Assembly: GCF_014649375.1 (NCBI RefSeq)
Contig: NZ_BMSX01000001.1
Span: forward strand, 620,001-684,000
Length of the DNA stretch: 64,000 nt
Direction of reading: 5' to 3'
Source of the DNA: Streptomyces aurantiogriseus
GTDB taxonomy: Bacteria > Actinomycetota > Actinomycetes > Streptomycetales > Streptomycetaceae
A model generated the notes under the pieces. That model was given only the letters and a program-made list of their open reading frames with translations, was not told where the DNA came from and did not search any database. The position numbers and the translations under genes are program-made. This document shows, in pieces, positions 24,346 through 31,371 of the stretch. Within the stretch, counting starts at the first letter, position 1. Every line of letters begins with the position of its first letter.

Positions 24346-24430
24346 CGGTAGCGGAGGGATTTGAACCCTCGGTGACTTGCGCCACACTCGCTTTCGAGGC
24401 GAGCTCCTTCGGCCGCTCGGACACGCTACC
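24346..24430 (-). tRNA. tRNA-Ser(CGA)
   Basis: Acceptor stem GGTAGCG / CGCTACC, anticodon stem CTCGC/GCGAG with loop CTCGAAA (anticodon CGA at 24394-24396 on the complement), long serine-type variable arm, T arm GAGGG-TTCAAAT-CCCTC and discriminator G. CCA is not encoded. Confidence 0.97.
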
Positions 24431-24529
24431 GAGGGAGACCTTACAGCACGCCGGGGTGTGGTTTGAAATCGGTATTCGGGGGACGGCATCGGCGGACCGG
24501 TTTCCCGGACCGGTTCCGGCGTGCCGGTC

Positions 24530-25039
24530 TCAGCGGGAGCGGAAGAACTCGGTGAGGAGTCCCGCGCACTCGTCCGCCAGGACGCCCTCGATCACCTCGG
24601 GCCGGTGGTTGAGCCGACGGTCGCGGACGACGTCCCAGAGGGAGCCGGCCGCGCCTGCCTTGTCGTCGCGGGCGCCGTAGACGACCCGGTCCACGCGGGA
24701 CTGGACGAGGGCGCCCGCGCACATCGTGCACGGCTCCAGCGTCACGACGAGCGTGCAGCCGGTCAGCCGCCACTCCCCGAGTTTCGCGGCGGCCCTCCGC
24801 AGGGCGAGGACCTCCGCGTGGGCCGTCGGATCACCGCCGGCCTCGCGTTCGTTGTGGCCGGTCGCGAGGACGGTCGTACCGTCGGCGGCCAGCACGACGG
24901 CGCCGACGGGGACGTCCCCGCCCCGGGCGGCCAGGACGGCCTCGTCCAGGGCGAGCCGCATCGCGGCCCGCCAGCGGTCGCGTACCGGGTCGGGTACGGC
25001 GTCCCGTACGCGGTCGGGTACGGGTTCGGGTCCGGTCAG
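24530..25039 (-). CDS. tadA: tRNA adenosine(34) deaminase TadA
   Basis: Counted from the ATG at 24961 the zinc-binding deaminase set is H48 and E50 (TAHAEVLAL) and C78/C81 (LEPCTMCAG), with VPVGAVVL upstream; it deaminates A34 of tRNA-Arg(ACG) to inosine. TadA needs the W-x-x-x-(A/M) helix that precedes this ATG (here RWRAAMRLALDEA), and no ATG, GTG or TTG lies in frame between that segment and the upstream stop. The only candidate is a CTG at 25039 that overlaps the stop of the upstream gene (CTGA), giving a 169-residue protein, so I annotate from the CTG with caution. Its N-terminal 25 residues are a (D/E)-x-V-(P/R) repeat from a 12-bp tandem repeat. The upstream gene encodes a TadA-associated protein. 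Confidence 0.88.
   Translation of the reverse strand: MTGPEPVPDRVRDAVPDPVRDRWRAAMRLALDEAVLAARGGDVPVGAVVLAADGTTVLATGHNEREAGGDPTAHAEVLALRRAAAKLGEWRLTGCTLVVTLEPCTMCAGALVQSRVDRVVYGARDDKAGAAGSLWDVVRDRRLNHRPEVIEGVLADECAGLLTEFFRSR
24980..25027 (-). repeat. Imperfect 12-bp tandem repeat, four units, in the tadA 5' region
   Basis: On the minus strand four consecutive units of the type GAnCCnGTACnn read EPVP-DRVR-DAVP-DPVR, and the following GACCGCTGG begins a fifth. A multiple of three in length, it can expand or shrink without breaking the frame. It lies between the CTG candidate start and the first ATG of tadA. Confidence 0.8.
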
Positions 25040-25566
25040 CGGACGGTCTCCAGGACCTCCGAGGCACCCAGGGCCTCGGCGATCTCGGTGAGCGCGTCCT
25101 CGGACAGCGACTTCAGCTCCTTCTCGGTGACGCCGAGGTCGTCGAGGATCGCGGCGTCACCGACCGGGCCGTGCGGGACGGCCTCGGCGGCGGTGCCGTC
25201 GTCCTCGTCGTCCTCGTCGGCGTCGTCCTCGCCGTCCTCGGTGCCGTCGAGGTCGAGGGCGTCGAGGTCGTCATCGGCGTCCGCGTCCCGGCCGAGCAGC
25301 TCGTCGGTGAGCAGGATCTCGCCGTACGAGCTGCGGGCGGCGGCGGCGGCATCGGAGACGTAGATGCGAGGGTCGTCCTCACCGTCGACGCGGACCACGC
25401 CGAACCACGAGTCCTCCTGCTCGATCAGCACGAGCACCGTGTCCTCGTCGGGAGAGGCTTCCCGGGCCAGGTCGGCCAGATCCGACAGGGTCTCCACATC
25501 GTCGAGCTCTGTGTCGCTCGCTTCCCACCCGTCTTCGGTGCGCGCGAGCAGTGCGGCGAAGTACAC
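25036..25566 (-). CDS. tRNA adenosine deaminase-associated protein
   Basis: 176 residues from the GTG at 25566, preceded by GGGAG; an ATG at 25587 is also in frame but the family begins YFAALLART. The N-terminal half is a conserved acidic fold (VYFAALLARTEDGWEASDTE, DEDTVLVLIEQEDSWFGVVR), and residues about 100-130 are an aspartate/glutamate run (EDGEDDADEDDEDDG). The C-terminal helix-rich part (VGDAAILDDLGVTEKELKSL) is also conserved. It overlaps tadA by four bases, and family members are always next to tadA in actinobacteria, so a partner or chaperone role is inferred. Confidence 0.85.
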   Translation of the reverse strand: MYFAALLARTEDGWEASDTELDDVETLSDLADLAREASPDEDTVLVLIEQEDSWFGVVRVDGEDDPRIYVSDAAAAARSSYGEILLTDELLGRDADADDDLDALDLDGTEDGEDDADEDDEDDGTAAEAVPHGPVGDAAILDDLGVTEKELKSLSEDALTEIAEALGASEVLETVR

Positions 25567-25880
25567 CGTGACTCTCCCACTGGTCATAGGCGTGCCGGTT
25601 GGGGGTCCCCCCGGCGGAGGTTACGGGCGGAGAGAGCTGTGCTCCGAGCCCCACCCACTCGGAATCGTGGCAGAAACAAGGCGTCCAGGGGACATCTTCG
25701 GCTCCCTGTGTCCGGCTGTTTTGATCGCGGTTCGGTACGTACGTCCGCAAGCAACTCACCAGCGCACTCGTTGCCGCCACGAGCGGATCGTACGCGGCTT
25801 TCCGATGCGTTCACGCACGCCCACCCCTCGCAACGCCCATGAGGTCGGCGATCTTCCCCGTACGGGCAACGGGCGGGGGG
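25567..25880. other. Intergenic region between a small gene and the tadA operon
   Basis: This 314-base stretch should contain the promoter of the leftward tadA operon. It includes the palindrome GGGGGTCCCCCC at about 25604-25615, matching only the first part of the dispersed repeat at 6948. I see no convincing gene in it. Confidence 0.5.
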
Positions 25881-26075
25881 CTACCAGCGAAACGTTCGCA
25901 TGCGCATCGCGTGTCGCAGTCGGGCGGTCTTCGCCCGGCGCGGCTGGACGCGGTCGCGCAGCTCGCGGGCCTCGGCGAGTTCGCGCAGGAACTGGGCGCG
26001 TCGCCGACGGCGCTGGGCCTCGGTCTCCGGCGCCTCGTCCGCCTCTCGTTCCTCGCGGTCTGGCAGGTCAGGCAT
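25881..26075 (-). CDS. Small conserved basic protein
   Basis: 64 residues from the ATG at 26075. An acidic start (DLPDREEREADEAPETEAQ) is followed by a strongly basic helix (RRRRRAQFLRELAEARELR) and a C-terminal HAMRMRTFRW. I have seen the ending RMRTFRW in many Streptomyces small proteins of unknown function, which supports the reading frame. Arginine-rich helix suggests nucleic-acid binding (inference). It is divergent from upp. Confidence 0.7.
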   Translation of the reverse strand: MPDLPDREEREADEAPETEAQRRRRRAQFLRELAEARELRDRVQPRRAKTARLRHAMRMRTFRW

Positions 26076-26212
26076 AGGTCCACCACCCCGGTCCGTCCTG
26101 ACCACCTTCCCTCCGACGGGCGGTTTGATACCAGCGAACGGAGCAACCGAGGGGGAGAGGCTCACTGTGTGTGCGGGCGTCGGGCGGGTTCGGCCCGGTT
26201 ACTGTTGTGGAC

Positions 26213-26848
26213 ATGCGTCTCCACGTCGTCGACCACCCCCTGGTCGCCCACAAGCTCACCACGCTGCGCGACCGCCGCACGGACTCCGCGACCTTCCGCC
26301 GTCTGGCCGACGAGCTGGTCACCCTGCTCGCCTACGAGGCCACGCGTGACGTGCGCACCGAACAGGTCGACATCACCACGCCGGTCGCCGGGACCACCGG
26401 CGTCAAGCTCTCCCATCCGCGCCCGCTGGTGGTGCCGATCCTGCGGGCCGGCCTCGGCATGCTCGACGGCATGGTCCGGCTGCTGCCGACCGCCGAGGTG
26501 GGCTTCCTGGGCATGATCCGCAACGAGGAGACGCTCCAGGCCTCCACGTACGCCACGCGCATGCCGGAGGACCTCTCCGGCCGTCAGGTCTACGTCCTCG
26601 ACCCGATGCTGGCCACCGGCGGCACGCTGGTCGCGGCGATCCGCGAGCTGATCAAGCGCGGCGCGGACGACGTCACCGCGGTGGTCCTGCTGGCCGCCCC
26701 CGAGGGCGTGGAAATCATGGAACGCGAACTGGCGGGCACACCGGTCACGGTCGTGACGGCCGCGGTCGACGACCACCTCAACGAGCACGGCTACATCGTC
26801 CCGGGCCTGGGCGACGCGGGGGACCGGCTGTACGGAGCGGCGGAGTAG
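26213..26848 (+). CDS. upp: Uracil phosphoribosyltransferase
   Basis: 211 residues. The PRPP-binding loop [18 protein letters not shown] (residues about 125-142) and the C-terminal [18 protein letters not shown] are diagnostic. The enzyme converts uracil and PRPP to UMP in pyrimidine salvage. The length equals that of other bacterial UPRTs when the ATG at 26213 is used; a start at 26171 would add 14 unusual residues. The tadA operon and this gene are nearby in many actinobacteria. No attenuator is visible upstream. Confidence 0.97.
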   Translation: MRLHVVDHPLVAHKLTTLRDRRTDSATFRRLADELVTLLAYEATRDVRTEQVDITTPVAGTTGVKLSHPRPLVVPILRAGLGMLDGMVRLLPTAEVGFLGMIRNEETLQASTYATRMPEDLSGRQVYVLDPMLATGGTLVAAIRELIKRGADDVTAVVLLAAPEGVEIMERELAGTPVTVVTAAVDDHLNEHGYIVPGLGDAGDRLYGAAE

Positions 26849-27231
26849 GTCACGCGGGGTCGGGGACCGTCCGCTGCTCCGGCCGACGGAGAGGCGGGGC
26901 CTGGCCGGGCCGCTGTCGGCTCGGCCGTGCCCGACGTCGGGTGATGCGGGGGATCGGCTGTGAGGGCGACTGGGTGGGTCGCGCGGGGCGGGGGCTGTCC
27001 GGCGGGCCGGTGATCCGGTCGGCCGGGGAGGCGGGGCCTGGCTCGGGGCGCCGTCGGCCAGGGCGTGTCGGCGAGCGGCGCCTGCCGCGTGCGCGCTGGT
27101 AGTGCCGGGGCCCTGCCCGCAGGAGGTGTGACCAGCGGCCGCAGCCGCCGGTCGTGGGCACTTCATGCTCGGATTCGCCTGCCCGACGGGATCCGACGCG
27201 CGGTACCTCGGCTGCGTCCGCCGGACAGGCT
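26849..27231. other. Gene-free region with a degenerate tandem duplication
   Basis: No gene is supported in these 383 bases between the convergent upp and LytR_C genes. Two related blocks of about 95 bases (26849-26940 and about 26977-27071) share the 15-mer GAGGCGGGGCCTGGC, offset by 137 bases, and similar flanks (GGTC(A/G)CGCGGGG, CTGTCGGC/CCGTCGGC). The drift between copies shows an old duplication. No strong hairpin terminator for upp is seen. Confidence 0.6.
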
Positions 27232-27882
27232 TCAGCAGCCCTTCTTGGTGGTCGGTGTCGGCTGCGGTGCGGTCAGGGCGGTCAGGGCCTTGGTCGCTTC
27301 CGCCTGGCTGGTCAGCGACTTGAAGCCGTTGCCGAGGATCAGGTCGACCGTGGGGCCCGTGCGGGCGGCGTCGGTGCGGCGTTCGGCGGTGGTGAGCTGG
27401 GTGGCGAGGACCGGCAGTGCGGTGTTGAGGGAGGACGCGGGGCCGAGCAGGACGCCGGTGCCGGTGACCTTCTTGTCGTACTGCTTGCTCGCGTTGCCCA
27501 CCTCGCCGATCTTGAAGCCGCGCCTCTTCAGCTCGTCCGCGGTGGTCTTGGCGAGGCCGCTGCGGGTGGTGGCGTTGAAGACGTTCACGGTGATCTGCGC
27601 GGGCTTGGGGAGGGCGGTGGGCGGCTTGGTGGCCGCGGTGCCCGCCGGGCTCGCCTTGGTCGAGCAGGCGTCCTTGGAACCGGCCGCGGAGGCGGTGCCT
27701 CCACCGCCGGTGAAGACGTCGATGAGCTGCAGGGTGCCCCAGCCGGCCACACCGAGCACGGCACCACACGCGACGACCACGACCACCAGCCGCCCGCGTC
27801 GCCGGGGAGGGCGCATCCGGGGGTACTTGTCCCCCGTGATCCGGTATTTACCGCCCATGCCCGGGGGAGTCAGCATGCTCAT
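27232..27882 (-). CDS. LytR C-terminal-domain membrane protein
   Basis: 216 residues starting MSMLTPPGMGGKYRITGDKY, a leader I know from Streptomyces proteins of this group. A basic stretch (MRPPRRRGR) precedes one transmembrane helix at about residues 36-60, then a linker with Ala/Thr/Pro, and a LytR_C domain at about 105-190 (ITVNVFNATTRSGLAKTTADEL ... GFKIGEVGNA). This domain occurs at the end of LCP phosphotransferases but also alone, outside the membrane, with a cell-wall-related role inferred. It ends in a free Cys. It is convergent with upp. Confidence 0.88.
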   Translation of the reverse strand: MSMLTPPGMGGKYRITGDKYPRMRPPRRRGRLVVVVVACGAVLGVAGWGTLQLIDVFTGGGGTASAAGSKDACSTKASPAGTAATKPPTALPKPAQITVNVFNATTRSGLAKTTADELKRRGFKIGEVGNASKQYDKKVTGTGVLLGPASSLNTALPVLATQLTTAERRTDAARTGPTVDLILGNGFKSLTSQAEATKALTALTAPQPTPTTKKGC

Positions 27883-27993
27883 GAGCGCAGCGTAGTGCGC
27901 CTGGGCGGCCATGCCTACTAGATGATCATTCGATGCCGCCCATGAGAACCCGAAAGGGCCAACAGGTGTCCGACGGGGTGGTGCGGCGTTGCC

Positions 27994-28290
27994 TCAGTCC
28001 AGTTCCAGCACCCGGGCGTGCAGGACCTGACGCTGTTGCAGTGCTGCTCGTACCGCTCGGTGCAGGCCGTCCTCCAGGTAGAGGTCGCCCTGCCACTTCA
28101 CCACGTGGGCGAAGAGGTCGCCGTAGAACGTGGAGTCCTCCGCGAGGAGGGTTTCGAGGTCGAGCTGCTGCTTCGTCGTCACCAGCTGATCGAGGCGGAC
28201 CGGGCGCGGCGCGACGTCCGCCCACTGCCGGGTGCTTTCCCGGCCGTGGTCGGGGTACGGCCGGCCGTTTCCGATGCGCTTGAAGATCAC
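27994..28290 (-). CDS. Small ParB/Srx-fold-like protein
   Basis: 98 residues. The C-terminal half, FAHVVKWQGDLYLEDGLHRAVRAALQQ, resembles the ParB/sulfiredoxin-type nucleotide-binding fold, in which a GxHR motif binds CTP or ATP phosphates; here GLHR is present. Some genome annotations call close relatives a type II antitoxin (from memory), but no toxin gene is adjacent. The N-terminus (MIFKRIGNGRPYPDHGRES) is highly conserved in my memory of Streptomyces homologues. It lies upstream of the LytR_C gene on the same strand, 111 bases away. Confidence 0.75.
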   Translation of the reverse strand: MIFKRIGNGRPYPDHGRESTRQWADVAPRPVRLDQLVTTKQQLDLETLLAEDSTFYGDLFAHVVKWQGDLYLEDGLHRAVRAALQQRQVLHARVLELD

Positions 28291-28503
28291 ACGGAAAGCC
28301 TACCGGCCCAGACCTTCCGGGCGCAGCCTCCCGGCTGGGGACGCGAGAGGCAAGTACATGCAGATCGCGGCCAATATCGGTCAAACGGGGTGGATTTCAC
28401 TGGGTTGCTGACGCGTTCCCCACGCAGGTGATCGAAAAGAGACAGGCGCGCATGCCTGCGGGTCTCGCGCATGCCTGCGGTGCTGCGGAGACAGCGAGGT
28501 GGT

Positions 28504-28534
28504 GAGCCGGACGCCTTCCTCCGGCGTCCGGCTC
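28504..28534 (-). terminator. Hairpin terminator after the 40-residue gene
   Basis: GAGCCGGACGCC / GGCGTCCGGCTC form a perfect 12-bp stem with a seven-base loop, four bases beyond the stop at 28539. Just further left, GCGCATGCCTGCGG is directly repeated (28449 and 28471). Confidence 0.82.
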
Positions 28535-28538
28535 CCGG

Positions 28539-28661
28539 TCAGCCGCGCTTCTCCTGATTCACCGGTTGTGGCGACGCTTTCTTCGTCTTCGGTTTCGGCG
28601 CACTGCGGGCGGCCTCCGCGCGCAGCAGGGCGCGCAGGACGGCGTAGGGGTCGGTGGGCAT
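28539..28661 (-). CDS. Very small conserved protein (40 residues)
   Basis: MPTDPYAVLRALLRAEAARS followed by a Lys/Pro/Thr-rich tail. The ATG at 28661 has GAGGG eight bases upstream and a terminator follows at once, so the short frame has the layout of a real gene. The N-terminal half is an amphipathic helix with a DPYAVLRALL motif that I have met repeatedly in Streptomyces small proteins. No function is known. The Lys-rich tail could bind nucleic acid or phospholipid (inference). Confidence 0.65.
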   Translation of the reverse strand: MPTDPYAVLRALLRAEAARSAPKPKTKKASPQPVNQEKRG

Positions 28662-28732
28662 GGCTGTTTCCCTCGCATGTTCCTTGCGTTGGACTGACTG
28701 ACCTTTGTGGACGGACCTCTCTGTGGGGCCGG

Positions 28733-29044
28733 TCAGCAGCGCAGGACCACCGTGCGCAGGGCGGAGATCGTGGCGGGGGGAGCCGGGAGGGCACGGCCCT
28801 GGGGGACACCGGGCTCCGGAGCGGGGCAGGGGACGGATCGTGGGGGCGGGGGGAGCGTGCGGTGGGTGCCGGTCCCCGTGGGGCGTACGGCCGTGTCCAG
28901 GGAGTCGTACTCGACGGTCTCCGCGGCGGCCACGGGCGGCACCGTGGTCGCCTCGGCGGGGACGACCGGGGCCAGGACGGCGAGCAGCAGTGCGACGACG
29001 CGCAGCCAGGCGCGGGCGCGCGGGAGGCTTCGTGTGCTGCTCAT
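28733..29044 (-). CDS. Small secreted protein of unknown function
   Basis: 103 residues from ATG 29044. A basic start (MSSTRSLPRARAWLR) and a hydrophobic core (VVALLLAVLAPVVPAEA) form a Sec signal peptide with a cleavage site after about residue 33. The mature part is Pro/Thr-rich with the segments TVEYDSLDTAVRPTG and two Cys (VPCPAPEPG, VVLRC at the C-terminus) that could form a disulfide. No family is recognised. Confidence 0.65.
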   Translation of the reverse strand: MSSTRSLPRARAWLRVVALLLAVLAPVVPAEATTVPPVAAAETVEYDSLDTAVRPTGTGTHRTLPPPPRSVPCPAPEPGVPQGRALPAPPATISALRTVVLRC

Positions 29045-29110
29045 GGGAGGTGATCTCCCCGCGACACGCTGGGCGTTCAGCACACCGGGCGCAAGATTCG
29101 CCCGTTCGGC

Positions 29111-29788
29111 TCACACGGTGCGCGGGAGCTGCCGGGCGCGGGCGCGGATGCGCAGGGCGGTGGCGATCTCGACCACGCCGACCACCGCGAGCCAGATGCC
29201 GCCTACGAGAGTGAGTACGGCGACCGACTCGAAGGGTGCGTCGATCAGCACGATCCCGCCGACGAAGGTGACGGCCCCGAGGAGGATGTGCCAGCCGCGC
29301 GCGGGCATGCCCCGGTCGGAGACGGCGGCCAAAGTCTGGGTGATCCCGCGGATCAGCCAGCCGATGCCGATCCACAGGCCCAGCAGCAGGATCGACTGCA
29401 TCGGGCCGCGGAAGCAGAAGAGGCCCAGCAGGAGCGACAGCGCGCCGCTGAGGAAGGCGAGCACGCGCAGCGAGGTCGTCTTGTGGGTGCCGAAGGCCGA
29501 CACCAGCTGGAAGACGCCGCTGATCACGAGGTAGACGCCGAAGAGGACGCCGACCGCGACCAGGGAGGGGCCCGGCCAGGCCAGGACCAGGATCCCGAGG
29601 ACCAGGGAGGCGATCCCGGTGACCAGGACGACCTGCCAGGCAGCGCGGGAGAGGGCGTGCAGGGGGCCCTCGAGGGGCGGCTCGGGTTCGTGCCCGTGCG
29701 GCGGGGCGGCCGGGGTGTGGTGGGCGTGGACCCTGCGGTCGTCGTACTCCGGGCCCCAGGGGGGACCGGTGGGAGGTGGCTCGGTCAT
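29111..29788 (-). CDS. HdeD/DUF308-family membrane protein
   Basis: 225 residues. A proline- and histidine-rich cytoplasmic N-terminus of about 45 residues is followed by six transmembrane helices in three pairs, with the family pattern (VTGIASLVLGILVLAWPGPS and VGVLFGVYLVISGVFQLVSA). HdeD is an acid-resistance membrane protein in E. coli; the actinobacterial members have no proven function. The ATG at 29788 is used; an upstream frame start at 29824 lacks a ribosome site. It is next to the HhH-GPD gene, same strand, with a 46-base gap. Confidence 0.88.
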   Translation of the reverse strand: MTEPPPTGPPWGPEYDDRRVHAHHTPAAPPHGHEPEPPLEGPLHALSRAAWQVVLVTGIASLVLGILVLAWPGPSLVAVGVLFGVYLVISGVFQLVSAFGTHKTTSLRVLAFLSGALSLLLGLFCFRGPMQSILLLGLWIGIGWLIRGITQTLAAVSDRGMPARGWHILLGAVTFVGGIVLIDAPFESVAVLTLVGGIWLAVVGVVEIATALRIRARARQLPRTV

Positions 29789-29834
29789 GATCCATGCTCG
29801 GACCGGGCCGGAGCCGCCCGCCACCCGGGACGGG

Positions 29835-30431
29835 TCAACCGGCTGAGGCCTGCTTCCTGGCCTTGGCCGCCGCCTTCATCTCCTGCTTGTGCGCGCGCAC
29901 CTTGGTCAGCGACTCCGGGCCGGTGATGTCGGCGACGGAGCGGAAGGACCCGGGCTCGCCGTAGGCGCCGGCCGCCTCCCGCCAGCCCGTGGGCCGCACA
30001 CCGAGCTGCTTGCCGAGCAGGGCGAGGAAGATCTGGGCCTTCTGCCGGCCGAAGCCGGGCAGCTCCTCCAGCCGCTTGAGCAGCTCCTTGCCGGTGCCGA
30101 CGCCGTCCCAGACGGCGCTCGCGTCGCCGTCGTAGTGCTCGACGAGGTACTGGCAGAGCTGTTGGATGCGCTTGGCCATGGAGCCGGGGTAGCGGTGCAC
30201 GGCCGGTTTGTCCGAGAGGAGGGCGGCGAAGGCCTCCGGGTCCTGCGCGGCGATCTCGTGCGCGTCCAGGTCGTCCGCGCCGAGCCGGTCGGCGATCGTC
30301 CGGGGTCCCTTGAACGCCCACTCCATGGGCACTTGCTGGTCGAGCAGCATTCCGACCAGCGCGGCGAGCGGGGAGCGCCCGAGGAGCGCGTCGGCCTCGG
30401 GGTCCTGGGCGAGGTGAAGGGTGACGTCCAT
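29835..30431 (-). CDS. HhH-GPD-type base-excision repair protein
   Basis: 198 residues. The segment LVGMLLDQQVPMEWAFKG and the helix-hairpin-helix LEELPGFGRQKAQIFLALLG followed by RPTGWREAAG define a small HhH-GPD DNA glycosylase-like protein. The usual catalytic Asp of this superfamily sits after the HhH (here around GKQLGVRPTGW, with no clear Asp in place), so its glycosylase activity is uncertain. There is no iron-sulfur cluster cysteine set. It would act on damaged bases in the nucleoid. The SIP gene lies upstream, oriented the same way. Confidence 0.85.
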   Translation of the reverse strand: MDVTLHLAQDPEADALLGRSPLAALVGMLLDQQVPMEWAFKGPRTIADRLGADDLDAHEIAAQDPEAFAALLSDKPAVHRYPGSMAKRIQQLCQYLVEHYDGDASAVWDGVGTGKELLKRLEELPGFGRQKAQIFLALLGKQLGVRPTGWREAAGAYGEPGSFRSVADITGPESLTKVRAHKQEMKAAAKARKQASAG

Positions 30432-30529
30432 GACCCCGATCATGCCGCGTGTGGGGGTGGGGTGCCTGTCCGTGGGGCGGTGGAGGGCTGCCGGGCCGTG
30501 CGCGGTGAGGACGTACGCGGTCGAGCTGC

Positions 30530-30551
30530 CCTGCCTGCCTGCCTGCCTGCC
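30530..30551. repeat. CCTG microsatellite
   Basis: At least five tandem copies of CCTG lie just downstream of the SIP gene, in the gap before the HhH-GPD gene. Such four-base runs are prone to slippage but here they are outside coding sequence. Confidence 0.8.
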
Positions 30552-30570
30552 TCGCTCGGCGTGGGCGCGG

Positions 30571-31293
30571 TCAGGCCGCTCGCCAGTACCCCAGCGCGTG
30601 TGTGCGGTCCTTGGGGACGCCCAGTTCCTTGCGTACGTACGCCGAGAGCGTGCGGGTGGTGCGGGTGTCGCAGGCGATCCAGACGTACGGGTCCGGGGTG
30701 GCCGTCAGCAGGTCCGGCAGTTCCGCCTTCACCCGGTCGACCAGGTGGGCGCCGGCGTCGCGGCGCGGTACGTGCCGTATCTCGTGCCGGGACGGGTCGG
30801 CGCGGAAGGGGAGGTCGTCGGCGGTGCCCTCGAACCAGATGGTGGCCGGGGCGGAGCCCAGGGCGTCGAGGAGGGAGTTGATCGCCGGGAGCGAGGCCGG
30901 GTCGCCGATGGCGAGGACGTGGGAGGGGACGGGCGCGGGCTGGTCGAAGCCGGTGCCCTGGACGGTCGCCTCGATGGTGTCGCCGGGCTGCGCCGCCCGC
31001 GCCCAGTCGCTGGCGGCGCCCTCGTGCAGGGCGAACTCCAGGGAGAAGGTCCCGGCCGCCGGGTCGGGGTCGACCAGGGTGTACGCCCGCTGGTGCGGCT
31101 TGCCCGCGCTGGTGAACCAGAGCCGGACCCACATCGTCGGATGGACGCCGGTCGCGGCGAGCAGGCCGCCGTCGGTGAGGTGCAGCCGGCGGTAGTGGGG
31201 GGTGACGTCCTCGGCGCCGGTCACCGTGAGCGTGAAGTCCTTCGCCCGCATCAATCTGAGGACCGCGCCCTCCCAGCCCCGCCCCTGCGCCAT
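30571..31293 (-). CDS. Siderophore-interacting protein (FAD/NAD(P)H ferric-siderophore reductase)
   Basis: 240 residues from the ATG at 31293. The FAD-binding motif QRAYTLVDPD (R-x-Y-T), the isoalloxazine-contacting LEFALHEG, and the NAD(P)H-binding part (LAIGDPASLPAINSLLDAL, WFEGTADDLPF) are those of the SIP family, which reduces ferric siderophores in the cytoplasm to release iron. The C-terminal YVRKELGVPKDRTHALGYWR is also typical. A perfect iron box lies 41 bases upstream, shared with the divergent penicillin-acylase operon, so expression is repressed by the DmdR/IdeR iron regulator when iron is plentiful. Confidence 0.94.
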   Translation of the reverse strand: MAQGRGWEGAVLRLMRAKDFTLTVTGAEDVTPHYRRLHLTDGGLLAATGVHPTMWVRLWFTSAGKPHQRAYTLVDPDPAAGTFSLEFALHEGAASDWARAAQPGDTIEATVQGTGFDQPAPVPSHVLAIGDPASLPAINSLLDALGSAPATIWFEGTADDLPFRADPSRHEIRHVPRRDAGAHLVDRVKAELPDLLTATPDPYVWIACDTRTTRTLSAYVRKELGVPKDRTHALGYWRAA

Positions 31294-31333
31294 GTCCTCT
31301 TCACCTCTCGCGTACGATTCGTGCACTGATTGA

Positions 31334-31352
31334 TTAGGTAAGGCTAACCTAA
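31334..31352. promoter_or_regulatory. Iron box (DmdR/IdeR operator)
   Basis: TTAGGTAAGGCTAACCTAA matches the 19-bp actinobacterial iron box consensus (TTAGGTTAGGCTnACCTAA) at 17 or more positions and is nearly a perfect palindrome. It lies between the divergent SIP gene and the acylase operon and would repress both when iron is sufficient. Confidence 0.9.
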
Positions 31353-31371
31353 AACCTAGAGAGGTCACAGG

